Source of the DNA: Metridium senile
Taxonomy: Eukaryota; Cnidaria; Anthozoa; Actiniaria; Metridiidae
Reading direction: 5' to 3'
NCBI GenBank assembly: GCA_949775045.1
Contig: OX459100.1
Coordinates: 20,689,768 to 20,753,767 of the forward strand
DNA: 64,000 bases
The notes under the pieces are model-generated. The model ran no database searches and was not told the DNA's origin. It worked only from the letters and a program-made list of their open reading frames with translations. The position numbers were made by a program, and so were the translations under genes. This document shows, in pieces, positions 22,867 to 32,769 of this stretch (position 1 is its first letter; the number at the start of each line of letters is the position of its first letter).

Positions 22867-23116
22867 ACATTGAAGTTTCTCTGTCTTCGAATCTTGTGTC
22901 CCACCCGTCTTAGGATGCTGACTTAGAAGTTTGTGTGGACTTAGAATTTTTTCACTTGTAAATTTTGTGGTCTTTGTTTATTTTCTACTTCTGTTATTTA
23001 CTGCCGTGTTGTCTTTGTTATTTGCGTGCAATAAAGTTTGACTCTGAAATTTTGTGTTTATGGTTTTTTAATGTATTCCATCTCTATAGGGTACATGCCC
23101 TTTTTGACTTACAAAA
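22867..23116. other. Non-coding stretch with AATAAAG
   Basis: An AATAAAG polyadenylation-like signal lies near 23030, but no upstream coding exon is recognised. Confidence 0.3.
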
Positions 23117-23624
23117 AAATACCTCCCCGAGACCCCACCAGCACCAAGTCTCACCACCCCACAGGCCAGATCCTTTAGTAGGCCCACTGCCCCGACTAGA
23201 GCCATGTTATAAGGCCAAAACCAGCAAACTTTAGACTGCCCTGATACTGAAGACTAACTGCATAAGTGCCAAACCTCCACTCACTACAGACCCCATGGGG
23301 GAACTCTGTTGTCATCCAAGCCAGCACTTAATTAGGCGAGGGTCAATGTGAATGTGAGTCGCAAGTGATCCTACCCCACCACCCACTGGTTATGCATGAC
23401 AGTGATGCGCTGTGTAACCTATAGGCCCATTGCTTAGCAACATTCAGACCCCTCTGCATTAAGTATTGATTATCAAATCTGACACTTAGGAAGACTAACA
23501 AGTATTTCTGGGATAACAAATTGGGATAAGTGCGAAGGTCGAATCTGATAAGGCACATCTACCACCATGCAATTCAATTGGAAAAACCCTAAATCCGCAA
23601 TATTTAGTTAATTATTTTTGCCAC

Positions 23625-23960
23625 CATTTTGAATCTTAAGTTTAAGTCTTAAATTATTTAGCCTAGTTGCCATCTTGAATATGATTAGCCTGGCAGCCAT
23701 TTTGAATAACTTCACCTTGACACCATTTTGAATTGATTAACCAAGGTGTCATTTTGAATAACTTAGACGCCATTTTGAAGTGATTAGCCTATACGCCATC
23801 TTGAATCAATTAGACTAGACACCATTTTGAATTGATTAACCAAGGTGTCATTTTGAATAACTTAGACGCCATTTTGAATTGATTAGCCTATACGCCATCT
23901 TGAATCAATTAAACTAGACACCATTTTGAATTGATTAAAAGCCAATTTGAATTTTAAATG
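23625..23960 (+). repeat. Minisatellite with GCCATTTTGAAT-type units
   Basis: Short units of about 18-35 bp built around CCATTTTGAAT (A/T) TGATTA. A higher-order period of about 104 bp is clear between 23755-23858 and 23859-23960. Confidence 0.85.
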
Positions 23961-23981
23961 ACTTTAAGATGGCTGCCATAA

Positions 23982-24256
23982 GCATGTTACATGGTGCAAT
24001 ATTAGGGCATCAAATAATAAAGAAAATAACAAAGCCAATAGCTGTTATTACAGTTATATGCAAATGATTTCAAACAATGGATTCAAATCGAGGCTTTCGG
24101 GCAAAGCTATTGTTTTCGCCCAAACACCTCGACTTCAACCCATTGTTCAAAATCATTTGCATATAACTGTAATAACAGCTATTCTTGAAAATCTTGCTGC
24201 AGTTTACCGTCTCTGTTAGGAGACAATTTGCAAGTGAATTGCACCATGTAACATGC
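23982..24256. repeat. Double palindrome (275 bp)
   Basis: Outer arms GCATGTTACATGGTGCAAT (23982-24000) face ATTGCACCATGTAACATGC (24238-24256), a perfect 19-bp pair. Inner arms (24037-24184) pair over about 65 bp, starting AATAGCTGTTATTACAGTTA, around a short loop with GGGC and GCCC. Confidence 0.9.
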
Positions 24257-24347
24257 AAAACATTTCTAAAATGCTGAAGTTTGTTAAGTAGAAATGGTGG
24301 CAAAATGTAGAAACAAGTTTAAGGTTATTTTAAATTTATCTTAAGAT

Positions 24348-25246
24348 AAGTTTTTTTCACCAGCAAAGAAACCGCAAGAAATAAATTTTGTAAGGCCGTA
24401 ATGAATGATTTAATAAAGCCACAATAAATGTTATGTGTAAGGCCATAATTTCTTCACACGGCCATATAATTTTGTAAACATTTTTTTAGCAGAGTGCTTA
24501 AATTTGTACAGATACTGAGATGGCTTTTCAAAGTACTCTGTAGTTTGTAGTTGTTGTAGTATATTTTGTATTTCAAGCAATTAATTTTAAGAGGTATAGT
24601 TTTTCATCTCTTGTTGTATAGTATTCAGAGGTTTGGTGTTTTTACCGTTTCTTTCACAGGTCACCTTTTACCTCTCATAATTGCATGTTGATTTTTCACT
24701 AAGTTGCTTGATTTTTCTTAAAATTTGTAAGCCATCTATAGTATTATCAGCTGATAAAGAAGAATTTTTGATTTTCGTTTGTTTTGATAATTGTTGAAAT
24801 AATCAATAAAGACAGTATTCTTTATTGAAGAAATATGTGGCCGTTTCAATTAATATTCAGTTGCAAATTTCAAAATAATTTTTGAAGACCTCAGTTAAAA
24901 GTTTGATATCTCCAATTAATTAGAAGGAATTATTTGCACATTCTTAACGACAGAGTGGAAAGTTTTTCGTAGTAGTACAGATACAAATTGTTTTCTGTAA
25001 TCGGAGATCATGACAGTAAATGTTTATCAATTTGTGTCATGAGAATCAAATCAGTTTGAAATAATTCTGTACTTTCATTTCAAAAATTTTTCTTCAAACA
25101 AGTGTCATATAGTTTTTCTATTGTAAACTTTGTAATGGTATCAAATATTCCTATGGAGTTTAGTTTCAATTGTTAAACGGAATTTATATAGTGATAAGTT
25201 TAGTGGTTAAGGAACTGAGGTCTTCTCTTTGCTGGTGAAAAAACTT
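24348..25246. mobile_element. ~900-bp inverted-terminal-repeat element
   Basis: The left end AGTTTTTTTCACCAGCAAAG pairs with the right-end complement AGTTTTTTCACCAGCAAAGA. The interior is AT-rich with no known domain. It is nested in the larger inverted structure. Confidence 0.6.
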
Positions 25247-25745
25247 CAATTGAATTGCAATCCTGCGATAGAGGCCGTTTTACCAGTTGCCAACGACACT
25301 GCACCGACAAAGTTATCCCAAAAAAGGTTCAAGTTAGTCTTCCATGTCAGTTTGATAATCACTTATATTAGAGAAGTCTGAATGAAGCATCACTTTAAGC
25401 CTACAAATTACCCAGCCCATCACCTCCATACACACCAGTGAATGGTGGGGCAGGATCACCGTGACTCACATTCACATTAACCCTCACCTTTTTTGGCTGA
25501 CTTGGATGACATCAGAGTTCCTCCATGGAGTCTGCAGTGAGCAAAGGTCTGACACTCATACAGTCAGTCTTCAGTATCAGGGCAGTCCTTAATTTAGCTG
25601 GTCAAGGCCAAATGTCTAGGCTCTGTCAGGTACAGTGGGACCTACCGTTTTTGGATCTTTATTGGTCTGTTGTGGGGTGGCTTCTCTTTTGGTGCTGGTA
25701 GGACCTCGTGGGAGGTATGAAGTTTATTTCAATTTTGTTTCCTAG

Positions 25746-25905
25746 AACAATAGATACAGGAGAGTGTCCTGAGACTCAGGTACAAATCTCTGAGCATCTA
25801 ACCTACAGTATCCAAGCAGAGTCTAGCCACAGAAACCACAAGGCTTCCATGAAGCTAGAACACTTGCACTAAATCCTAGTAGGACACTCTCCTGTATCTA
25901 TTGTT
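25746..25905. mobile_element. 160-bp foldback
   Basis: Perfect 25-bp arms starting AACAATAGATACAGGAGAGT and its complement at 25881-25905. Confidence 0.85.
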
Positions 25906-26099
25906 GGGGCTGGAGGGCTGGAATCTGTGAAAAAGATTGATTCCTTTTACTGGAGCATTTGCTCCAAGGAATTTTTAAGACTATCTGCATCTTGTAATCC
26001 CCCTACTAGGGAAAATCTTAACCTGACCTAAATAAACCAGCCCTCCAGCCCAAAATAGATATTTGTTTTCTTTTTTCATTTTCTCTCAATTTCATCTTT

Positions 26100-26827
26100 T
26101 CACACTTTTTTCTTTCTCTCATTTCTAGTCTTGGTGCTGGTCTTCTTTGCATCTGGTGGGATTTGGTGACAGGCCATCTGTAAACACAGAATATATGTTA
26201 GGAAAGCTATTTTTATACATAATGTACATACATGAGAAACTATTATTACCATTATCTTTAAAGTATGGCTGTGAAAAATGTGACACTTAAAGTCAGGACA
26301 GTTTTTAAAGCCACACTTCAATGATAATGGTTGTAACAAGTAATGTACAAGTGTTACTTACAAATCTATCACATTGTGAACAGCCACTTGCTTGACCATA
26401 ACATTGGTTGCAATATTTCTGTCAAGCTGTTGAAAATAAAGTAGTGGTTAAAATATGCTCATTATTAAACACAGAAAGATTGAATAAAAATAACAACAAC
26501 AATCCTGTGTGAGTGTTGTGTGAATAAGAAGTGGCTGGAAGGGCAGATGGTGATATTACATTGTGCATAAATACCTACCTATTTTGCCATTTAGGCAAGT
26601 CCATTATATATCCATTGTAGCCACATCATACTGCATGGCTAGTATTCAGTGGTATTATAGATACATCATTGTCAGTCATCTAACAATCATTGCCAAGGCG
26701 AATGTGGTTTGTCATTCCACATGGGTTGTCGATCATTCTGCATGGTTTGTCATTCTACATGGGTTGTGCTGCCATTTTCCTACAACTGAAAGTCTGGTAC
26801 ATGACACACAGTGTACATCTTCAATAT
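26100..26827 (-). CDS. Candidate spliced small Cys-rich gene (3' exons)
   Basis: Three minus-strand exons fit together. The last exon (26177-26100) follows a TCTGTGTTTACAG acceptor and reads MACHQIPPDAKKTSTKTRNE, then a basic tail and stop. The one before (26418-26362, 57 nt) has a CTTGACAG acceptor and a canonical GTAAGT donor, and reads KYCNQCYGQASGCSQCDRF in phase 0. A further candidate exon starts at 26827 after TTTTTGCTTGTTACAG and reads DVHCVSCTRLS before a weak GTTGTAGG donor near 26787, again compatible in phase. The result has several CxxC pairs, as in a zinc-binding knuckle. It vaguely recalls the Cys-rich C-terminus of piggyBac-type proteins, but the match is not good enough to name. 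The 5' part is unresolved: a possible first exon ends AAAAAAG|GTAAGA at about 27367. Splicing is inferred. Confidence 0.4.
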
Positions 26828-26954
26828 CTGTAACAAGCAAAAACAATAACAATTCATTTAATTTGAGGTAACAACAAGCAAAAGGGAATATAAAGCTAAC
26901 ATTTGGCAGTAGTTTTCGTCTTCAATGTTCCGACTTACAATTGTAACAATGAGA

Positions 26955-27293
26955 GTCAAGACAATAGGCCGTCTATCAACCCTTCTGGAAAGCCATACAA
27001 ACACAGTTTTACAACACTGACTGCTCTACAAATCACCATACAACATCTATAGACACAGAAGAACACGTAATAAGCAAGGAAAACAATTTAGGAAGCCATT
27101 TGAATGCTAAAATGTCGCAGAAATCAAGACAATAGACCGTCTATCGACACTTTTGGGAGCCATACAAACACAGTTTTACAACACTGACCGCTCTAAAAAT
27201 CACCATACAACATCTCTAGACACAGAAGAACATGTAATAAGCAAGGAAAACGATTCAGGAAGCCATTTGAATGCTAAAATATCGCAGAAATTA
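26955..27293 (+). repeat. 169-bp tandem duplication
   Basis: Two copies, each starting TCAAGACAATAG and ending GCTAAAAT(G/A)TCGCAGAAAT. About 90% identical. They fall in the putative first intron of the 26.1-kb gene. Confidence 0.92.
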
Positions 27294-27470
27294 CGCAATA
27301 TCAGCAGAATACAACCGTGACACAAAACATGGCTCAAAATATGCCAATTTGTTCGTTTCTCTTACCTTTTTTGGCTCCAAAACGTTCCTTAGACACTTAT
27401 CTACGGTTTTATCAAGTATTTAGATCGATTTTCGCTTTAAAAAGTGTAAAATAAAGCCATTTTTGCAGCA

Positions 27471-27585
27471 CTTCCAATGTTATGACTTGTCTTGCACGTG
27501 CAGACCGTGTCAACTTATCACGTGGTAAATGGACTGGGCCCTAGTAGCGCGCACATCTCGCGCGTCGTCCCGCGATCATTTCTCC
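27471..27585. promoter_or_regulatory. CpG-richer island with CACGTG, possible promoter
   Basis: In otherwise AT-rich DNA this stretch has CACGTG, GCACGTGC and clustered CGCG words (near 27550). It lies just upstream, in minus orientation, of the putative first exon ending at 27367. Promoter function is inferred from composition only. Confidence 0.3.
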
Positions 27586-28312
27586 CTACATCTTCATATA
27601 TATGTATACTCTATTTCACAACCAAACTGATCGATCAGTTCAATTTTATCCAACCAACCAACCCAACATCTGAACACACAATATCAATTTTTACTCAATA
27701 TTTTATTTTTCAAATAACACATGATGAAAATATACATGATGAAAATACACAAACAATTTTTCAATAATTCTTGATTTAACGCTTACAACTGGTTTGAATT
27801 TCATGAACTGCAAATATCTTGCCTATTACAACGAGGTGTCTTGTATCATATGCTACCACTATAACTCGACAGCTCAGAGACTCAAACACATTTACCTCAA
27901 TTCTCGACATATTTTTTTTGTAATTTGACGTGTGCTTAAAAAGCGCATTTCACATCATCTCAAAGCGCTTTATAATCAACTACATATATGGACAGTTATT
28001 CGTATCTTTCAGTTTCCTTAAATTCGCATTTAGTGTTTTTCACATCTCGCATCATCTTTGTAGTGTTGCTTTCTCGTTGGTTTCGATGTCCAACTGCAGA
28101 TCTGTAATACCTGTAAGTAGAACAAAGGCCAATTTTCCGTAACATCATTTCTGTAAGCAGTGGGTGGCATTGTTTTAAGCAATTCTAAAATATCAATTTT
28201 TTTAAGGATTATGGTTTTTTTCCTGACAAACTGTAGATCTAGAATCTCTGTAGGTGAAATTCGATCGGTCAGGAAAATCATGATTCTGGTGCAATTTAAG
28301 GTGGATAATTGT
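27586..28312. other. Non-coding stretch with a small duplication
   Basis: Two short related segments near 28095 and 28225 (CTGCAGATCTGTAATACCTG and CTGTAGATCTAGAATCTCTG) lie within larger similar contexts. Short open frames are not convincing. Confidence 0.4.
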
Positions 28313-28498
28313 TTTAGTATAAATACACAAGTGACTTTTTCAAAAAGTGAAAATAACCAGCTTTTTTGAAGAAAAACTGGCCTTCAATTCTCATTTCTAA
28401 AAGCGCGCAAAACGCTGTGACTATCGAAATCATGTGAATTTCTCGACCAATCACCGCGCGCGATTTTCGGCTATAATCACTTGTGTATTTCTACTAAA
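28313..28498. mobile_element. 186-bp foldback
   Basis: Arms TTAGTATAAATACACAAGTG and, complement at the right end, TTAGTAGAAATACACAAGTG, with about one mismatch in 21 bp. Confidence 0.65.
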
Positions 28499-29576
28499 TG
28501 CTATGACTACTGTAATGATATCGTATAAACTATTGGGATTCCTGTGGTTTCCCATAACCACTAGCGCATGTAAAGTTTGTTTGTTTTTATTAAATCAAAA
28601 ATTGATTGTAATTAGAAAATGCTTGTTCTTGTCCGTCATACTTCGCTTAAAAATTACGATTTCTTTCAGTCGAACGACGCGCTTATAGCTTACAATATAT
28701 CGCTTAATTTAGAGCGTGGTGATTAGGTATTTAGGTGGTGTAAATGTAACTTACTTTGAGCGATTTCGTCCTCCATCAAACTTGGTCAAAAGAGGCCTTA
28801 TTTGAATTTCAAAATAATATACATAGTAGTTCGTTAGCGCATTGGTGCGTTATTTCCAAAGGGTATTGAATATGATGATCTGATTGGTTAAACAATTCAA
28901 TAGACTATCCCATGGGAATATACTATTAGCATAACAATAAAACTTCGCCGAATAGAATCGATTATATATATTGATGGTTGCTAAGTTAGCGCAAAGGCGT
29001 GACTTAACGTCAGTATTTACCAAAAGCTACCATGTTTACGCAGGCTAAATACTGTTAGATATTATACAGGTCCATGGAGGGAATTTTCAAGATGGGAAGG
29101 GAGAGGGGAAGGGGGGGGGGGGGGGGGGGGGGGAGGGTACACACATATACAGCTGGAGAAGCGCTGTACTAAAGGAAAACATTTTTTTTTTGTACTTAGC
29201 AATGATACACTCAAATAAAAGGAGTAACAAAAGTAATTTCGTACAAAAAGGAGGTGAACATTAATCTTGCGAACCTCAATCCTTTGACGTTTCTCCTAGT
29301 AATACTGACGTAGCACAATCCCCGCCCAAATCTTAGTTGAATTCTTATCTAGTACTGTTTGCTAATTTGTTACATTGTCAATGAATAAACAACATGTTAT
29401 ATATTTTCAACTAATTTTATTTCAAAGCTAATCCGGTAGGATTAGACGGCGCCGGCTATCTATCTATTTGGCTCATTTTCACCCTGTAAATGTTAGTGTT
29501 GGAGGAATACAATTAAATTAACAATAGTACTTGTTTAAGGACATCATTAATCCAATCGTTTCCCTACAAATATTGT
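28499..29576. other. Non-coding stretch with a G23 tract
   Basis: No coding exon recognised. It contains an uninterrupted G run at 29111-29133 flanked by further G-rich sequence. Confidence 0.5.
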
Positions 29577-30712
29577 ATAATTTTACTCCAATTGTTGCCT
29601 TAGAAACACTGACGCAGTCCACACTAGTTTAAGGACTAGTTATCGTACATTGTTACTCCAATTGTTGCCTTAGAAACACTGACGCAGTCCACACTAGTTC
29701 AAGGACTAGTTAGCGTACATTGTTACTCCAATTGTTGCCTTAGAGACACTGACGCAGTCCACACTAGTTTAAGAACTAGTTATCGTACATTGATACTATA
29801 ATTGTTGCCTTAGAAACACTGACGTAGTCCACACTAGTTTGTACTTCAATTGTTGCCTTACAAACACTGACGTAGTCCACACTAGTTTGTACTTCAATTG
29901 TTGCCTTAGAAACACTGCCGTAGTCCTCACCATGCCAGTTGGTACTCCAATTGTTGCCTTACAAACACCGACGTAGTCCTCACCAGTTGGTACTCCAATT
30001 GTTGCCTTACAAACACTGCCATAGTCCTCACTAGTTGGTACTCCAATTGTTGCCTTACAAACACTGCCATAGTCCTCACCAGTTGGTACTCCAATTGTTG
30101 CCTTACAAACACTGACGTAGTCCTCACCAGTTGGTACTCCAATTGTTGCCTTACAAACACCGACGTAGTCCTCACCAGTTGGTACTCCAATTGTTGCCTA
30201 ACAAACACTGCCATAGTCCTCACTAGTTGGTACTCCAATTGTTGCCTTACAAACACTGACGTAGTCCTCACCAGTTGGTACTCCAATTGTTGCCTTACAA
30301 ACACTGACGTAGTCCTCACCAGTTGGTACTCCAATTGTTGCCTTACAAACACTGACGTAGTCCTCACCAGTTGGTACTCCAATTGTTGCCTTACAAACAC
30401 TGCCGTAGTCCTCACTAGTTGGTACTCCAATTGTTGCCTTAGAAACACTGACGTAGCCCACACTAGTTTGTACTCCAATTGTTGCCTTAGAAACACTGAC
30501 GTAGCCCACACTAGTTTGTACTCCAATTGTTGCCTTAGAAACACTGACGTAGTCCTCACTACTTGGTACTCCAATTGTTGCCTTACAAACACTGACGTAG
30601 TCCTCACCAGTTGGTACTCCAATTGTTGCCTTACATACACTGACGCAGTCCACACTAGTTTGTCCAATTGTTGCCTTAGAAACACTGACGTAGTCCACAC
30701 TAGTTTCATCAT
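29577..30712 (-). repeat. 48-bp minisatellite with 70-bp variants at its left end
   Basis: About 17 units of 48 bp containing TACTCCAATTGTTGCCTTAC and GACGTAGTCC. The leftmost few units (29577-29800) carry an added segment giving a 70-bp period. As 48 is a multiple of 3, the minus strand is open in two frames (261 and 179 codons), one reading QLVRTTSVFVRQQLEY units. There is no splice or start support, so it is treated as a repeat. On the minus strand it starts about 160 bp after the stop codon of the exon at 30876-31002, so it may lie in that gene's 3' UTR. Confidence 0.92.
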
Positions 30713-30875
30713 CAGATATCGTATATTCTAACGTCACGTGTTCTCAGTACCAGCTGCATCTTCTTGCTCACAAAGTCAAAATAATGCTACTGTTTCTTCC
30801 ACAGTGAATCTGTGATGCTTTAGTACCAAGAAGAATGGGTGACAGCTTTGGTGTAGTACACAAAATACTAGTGAT

Positions 30876-31002
30876 TCACAGAATAACTTCCTCAAAGAAT
30901 CTCATCATTGCTAAAGCCATAGCAATCACCATAAGACCGCACACAAGCCAGATAATAGTCCATGTATAACCAATACTTCGTTCCAACATAAAGCCAAGGT
31001 AA
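30876..31002 (-). CDS. Terminal coding exon of a membrane protein (unidentified)
   Basis: On the minus strand a TTGTATTTTCTCTAG acceptor opens at 31002. The exon completes a split codon with its first base and then reads 41 residues to a TGA (30878-30876). It starts YLGFMLERSIGYTWTIIWLV and ends AMMRFFEEVIL. The middle (TIIWLVCGLMVIAMALA) is a clear membrane-spanning segment. Its phase (one base completing AG|T, Ser) matches the 33-nt microexon at 32314-32346, which ends in AG. It is probably the last exon of a host membrane-protein gene. I do not recognise the family. The 48-bp minisatellite follows downstream. Confidence 0.6.
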
Positions 31003-31059
31003 CTAGAGAAAATACAATACTATTACAATCATGTCATGTAGTGTACATTAAGAATAGAT

Positions 31060-31395
31060 TAGTGCACTTGAACGATTGATGGGACAATGAATATATAAAT
31101 GGATGGATTGGGACTGTGATGATCATGAATGATAAGACAAATCAATGCATCGATGAATTGATAGAGGACAGAATGGATGAGTGATAGATGAACGAACGAA
31201 CAGATAGATGAATGAACGAAGAGATGGATGAACGAACGAACAGATGAATAAATGTACGAAGAGATGAATGAATGAACGAAGAGATGAATGAATGAACGAA
31301 GAGATGAATGAACGAATGAATACTGAGATAGATGAATGAAAAAAACCAATGAATACTGAGATAGATGATGAAAGAACCAATGAATAGTGAGATAC
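31060..31395. repeat. Degenerate tetranucleotide repeat (GATGAATGAACGAA type)
   Basis: Runs of 4-bp periodic GAAC/GATGAATG words between the terminal exon and the ATC satellite. It would be intronic if the exon chain is right. Confidence 0.85.
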
Positions 31396-32290
31396 CACAA
31401 CCATCGTCATAGCCATCATCGTCATTATCATCATCATTACCATCAACATCTCCATCACCGTAACGACCATCATCGTCATAGCCATCACCATCATTACAAT
31501 CACCATCTCCATCACCATGACCACCATCATTATTACCATCAACATCTCCATCAACGTCAACGCCATCATCGTCATAGCCATCACCATCATTATCATCATC
31601 ATCATCATCATTACCATCAACATCAACATCTCCATCACCATCATTATCGTCATCATTATCATCGTCATTACCATCAACATCTCCATCACCATGACACCAC
31701 CATTGTCATAACCATCACCATCATTATCATCATCATCATCATTACCATCAACAACTCCATCACCATCGTCATCATTATCATCGTCATTACCATCAACATC
31801 TGCATCACCACCACCATCGTCATAGCCATCACCATCATTATCATCACCATCATTATCACCATCAACATCTCCATCACCGTGAACGCCATCATCCTCATAG
31901 TCATCACCATCATTATCATCATCATCATCATTACCATCAACATCTCCATCACCATCATTATCGTCATCATTATCATCGTCATTACCATCAACATCTCCAT
32001 CACCGTCACGACCATCATCGTCATAGCCATCACCATCACCATCATCGTCATTACCATCCACATCTCCATCACCGTAACGACCATCATCGTCATAGCCATC
32101 ACCATCATTATCATCGTCATTACTATCAACATCTCCATAACTGTGACCACCACCATCGTCATAGCCATCACCATCATTATCATCATCATCAATATTATCA
32201 TCATTACCATCAACATCTACATCACTGTCACCACCTTTGTCGTAATAGCCATCACAATCATTATCATGATCCTTATCATCGTCATCATAG
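31396..32290. repeat. CAT/ATC-derived satellite, block 1
   Basis: Imperfect trinucleotide-derived repeat made of CATCACCATCATTATCATCA, CATTACCATCAACATCTCCA and ACGACCATCATCGTCATAGC words. Part of it (about 31676-31820), including a one-base register break at CCATGACACCACCATTG, matches 46644-46790, so blocks 1 and 3 share a common source. Confidence 0.97.
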
Positions 32291-32760
32291 TTTAGTTTGT
32301 TAATGATAATTACCTAAACTTGGAAGCCAACTTCTCGTTACCGTGTCTGCAAAACAACAACAATAACTTCAGTATCGTAACAAACAACAAAATCTACTAC
32401 ACTAGTTTCTCATTGAAGCTACTTAAACCATTATTTGTACATGTTTTTAAAACATCGATAAGCAAAACCCCGATTACTGGGGACTGTGAAATAAAAAAAA
32501 AACATTTAACAATCACGAAACTAACAATGAAACATCAACAATTCCCCAACAAACAGCTTGAGTTAACTATCTACAAGTGTAAGTACGTACTTCTGTTCCT
32601 GGACCCAGCTGTTGACATTTCCTACTACCGTCTCGCTCTCACCATGAAGTCAATCTCCAGTAGTACGAGGTTATTCTAGTGACACACGAAGAGTCTGGTT
32701 CTAGGTTAAAAGAAATAGGTTTAGTTTACGACCAACAACGACAACGTTTCATTGTAGCAA
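32291..32760. repeat. Unique island 1 within the satellite (segmental duplication)
   Basis: About 470 bp of non-satellite sequence repeated at 43968-44452 with roughly 97-98% identity, and partly at 48256-48383. On the minus strand it carries the 33-nt microexon (32346-32314) and a further coding-like end at 32591, where a GTACGT donor would leave AA, phase-compatible with the microexon. That upstream exon's acceptor is not resolved. A 33-nt interval at 32643-32675 between CACTAG and GTGAGA is an alternative exon. The plus-strand 119-codon frame starting MEANFSLPC is not supported as a gene. Confidence 0.85.
32314..32346 (-). CDS. 33-nt microexon, copy 1
   Basis: Minus strand: GTTTTGCAG acceptor, 33 nt, then a GTAATT donor. 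The frame that joins the terminal exon reads HGNEKLASKF with split codons at both ends. The first base completes a codon begun upstream, and the final AG is completed by the T of the 30876-31002 exon. Length, phase and splice sites are all conserved in copies 2 and 3. About 1.3 kb of satellite and tetranucleotide repeat would be the intervening intron. Confidence 0.5.
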
Positions 32761-32769
32761 TGTACTACA

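Larger units (their letters stand above)
23117..25720. mobile_element. Large inverted-repeat structure, ~415-bp arms
   Basis: The left arm (23117-23535) and right arm (25303-25720) align as reverse complements along most of their length. Shared anchors include TACCTCC and CACCAGCACCAA, CTTCAGTATCAGGGCAGT against its complement, and GTGAATGTGAGTC against GACTCACATTCAC. Identity is roughly 75-80% by eye. The interior holds a minisatellite, a palindrome and another inverted-repeat element but no ORF with a known domain. It may be an old, large non-autonomous DNA transposon or an inverted duplication. Confidence 0.7.

Noticed and set aside
22965..23234. 89-codon plus ORF as a small membrane protein
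   Set aside because: Its start is hydrophobic by base composition only. It runs into the inverted-repeat arm at 23117 and has no homology that I recognise.
28085..28250. Two 13-nt microexons between CAG/TAG and GTAAGT/GTAGGT
   Set aside because: The two sites are copies of a small local duplication and no neighbouring exon fits in phase.
29927..30737. Two minus ORFs of 261 and 179 codons with 16-residue repeats
   Set aside because: Frames through the 48-bp minisatellite. The overlapping frames are both open for the same reason. Kept only as a repeat.
32320..32679. Plus ORF starting MEANFSLPC in the unique islands (also 43993-44181)
   Set aside because: It opens inside the reverse strand of the microexon, is truncated by a 2-base change in copy 2 and has no domain. 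The minus-strand splice signals explain the island better.
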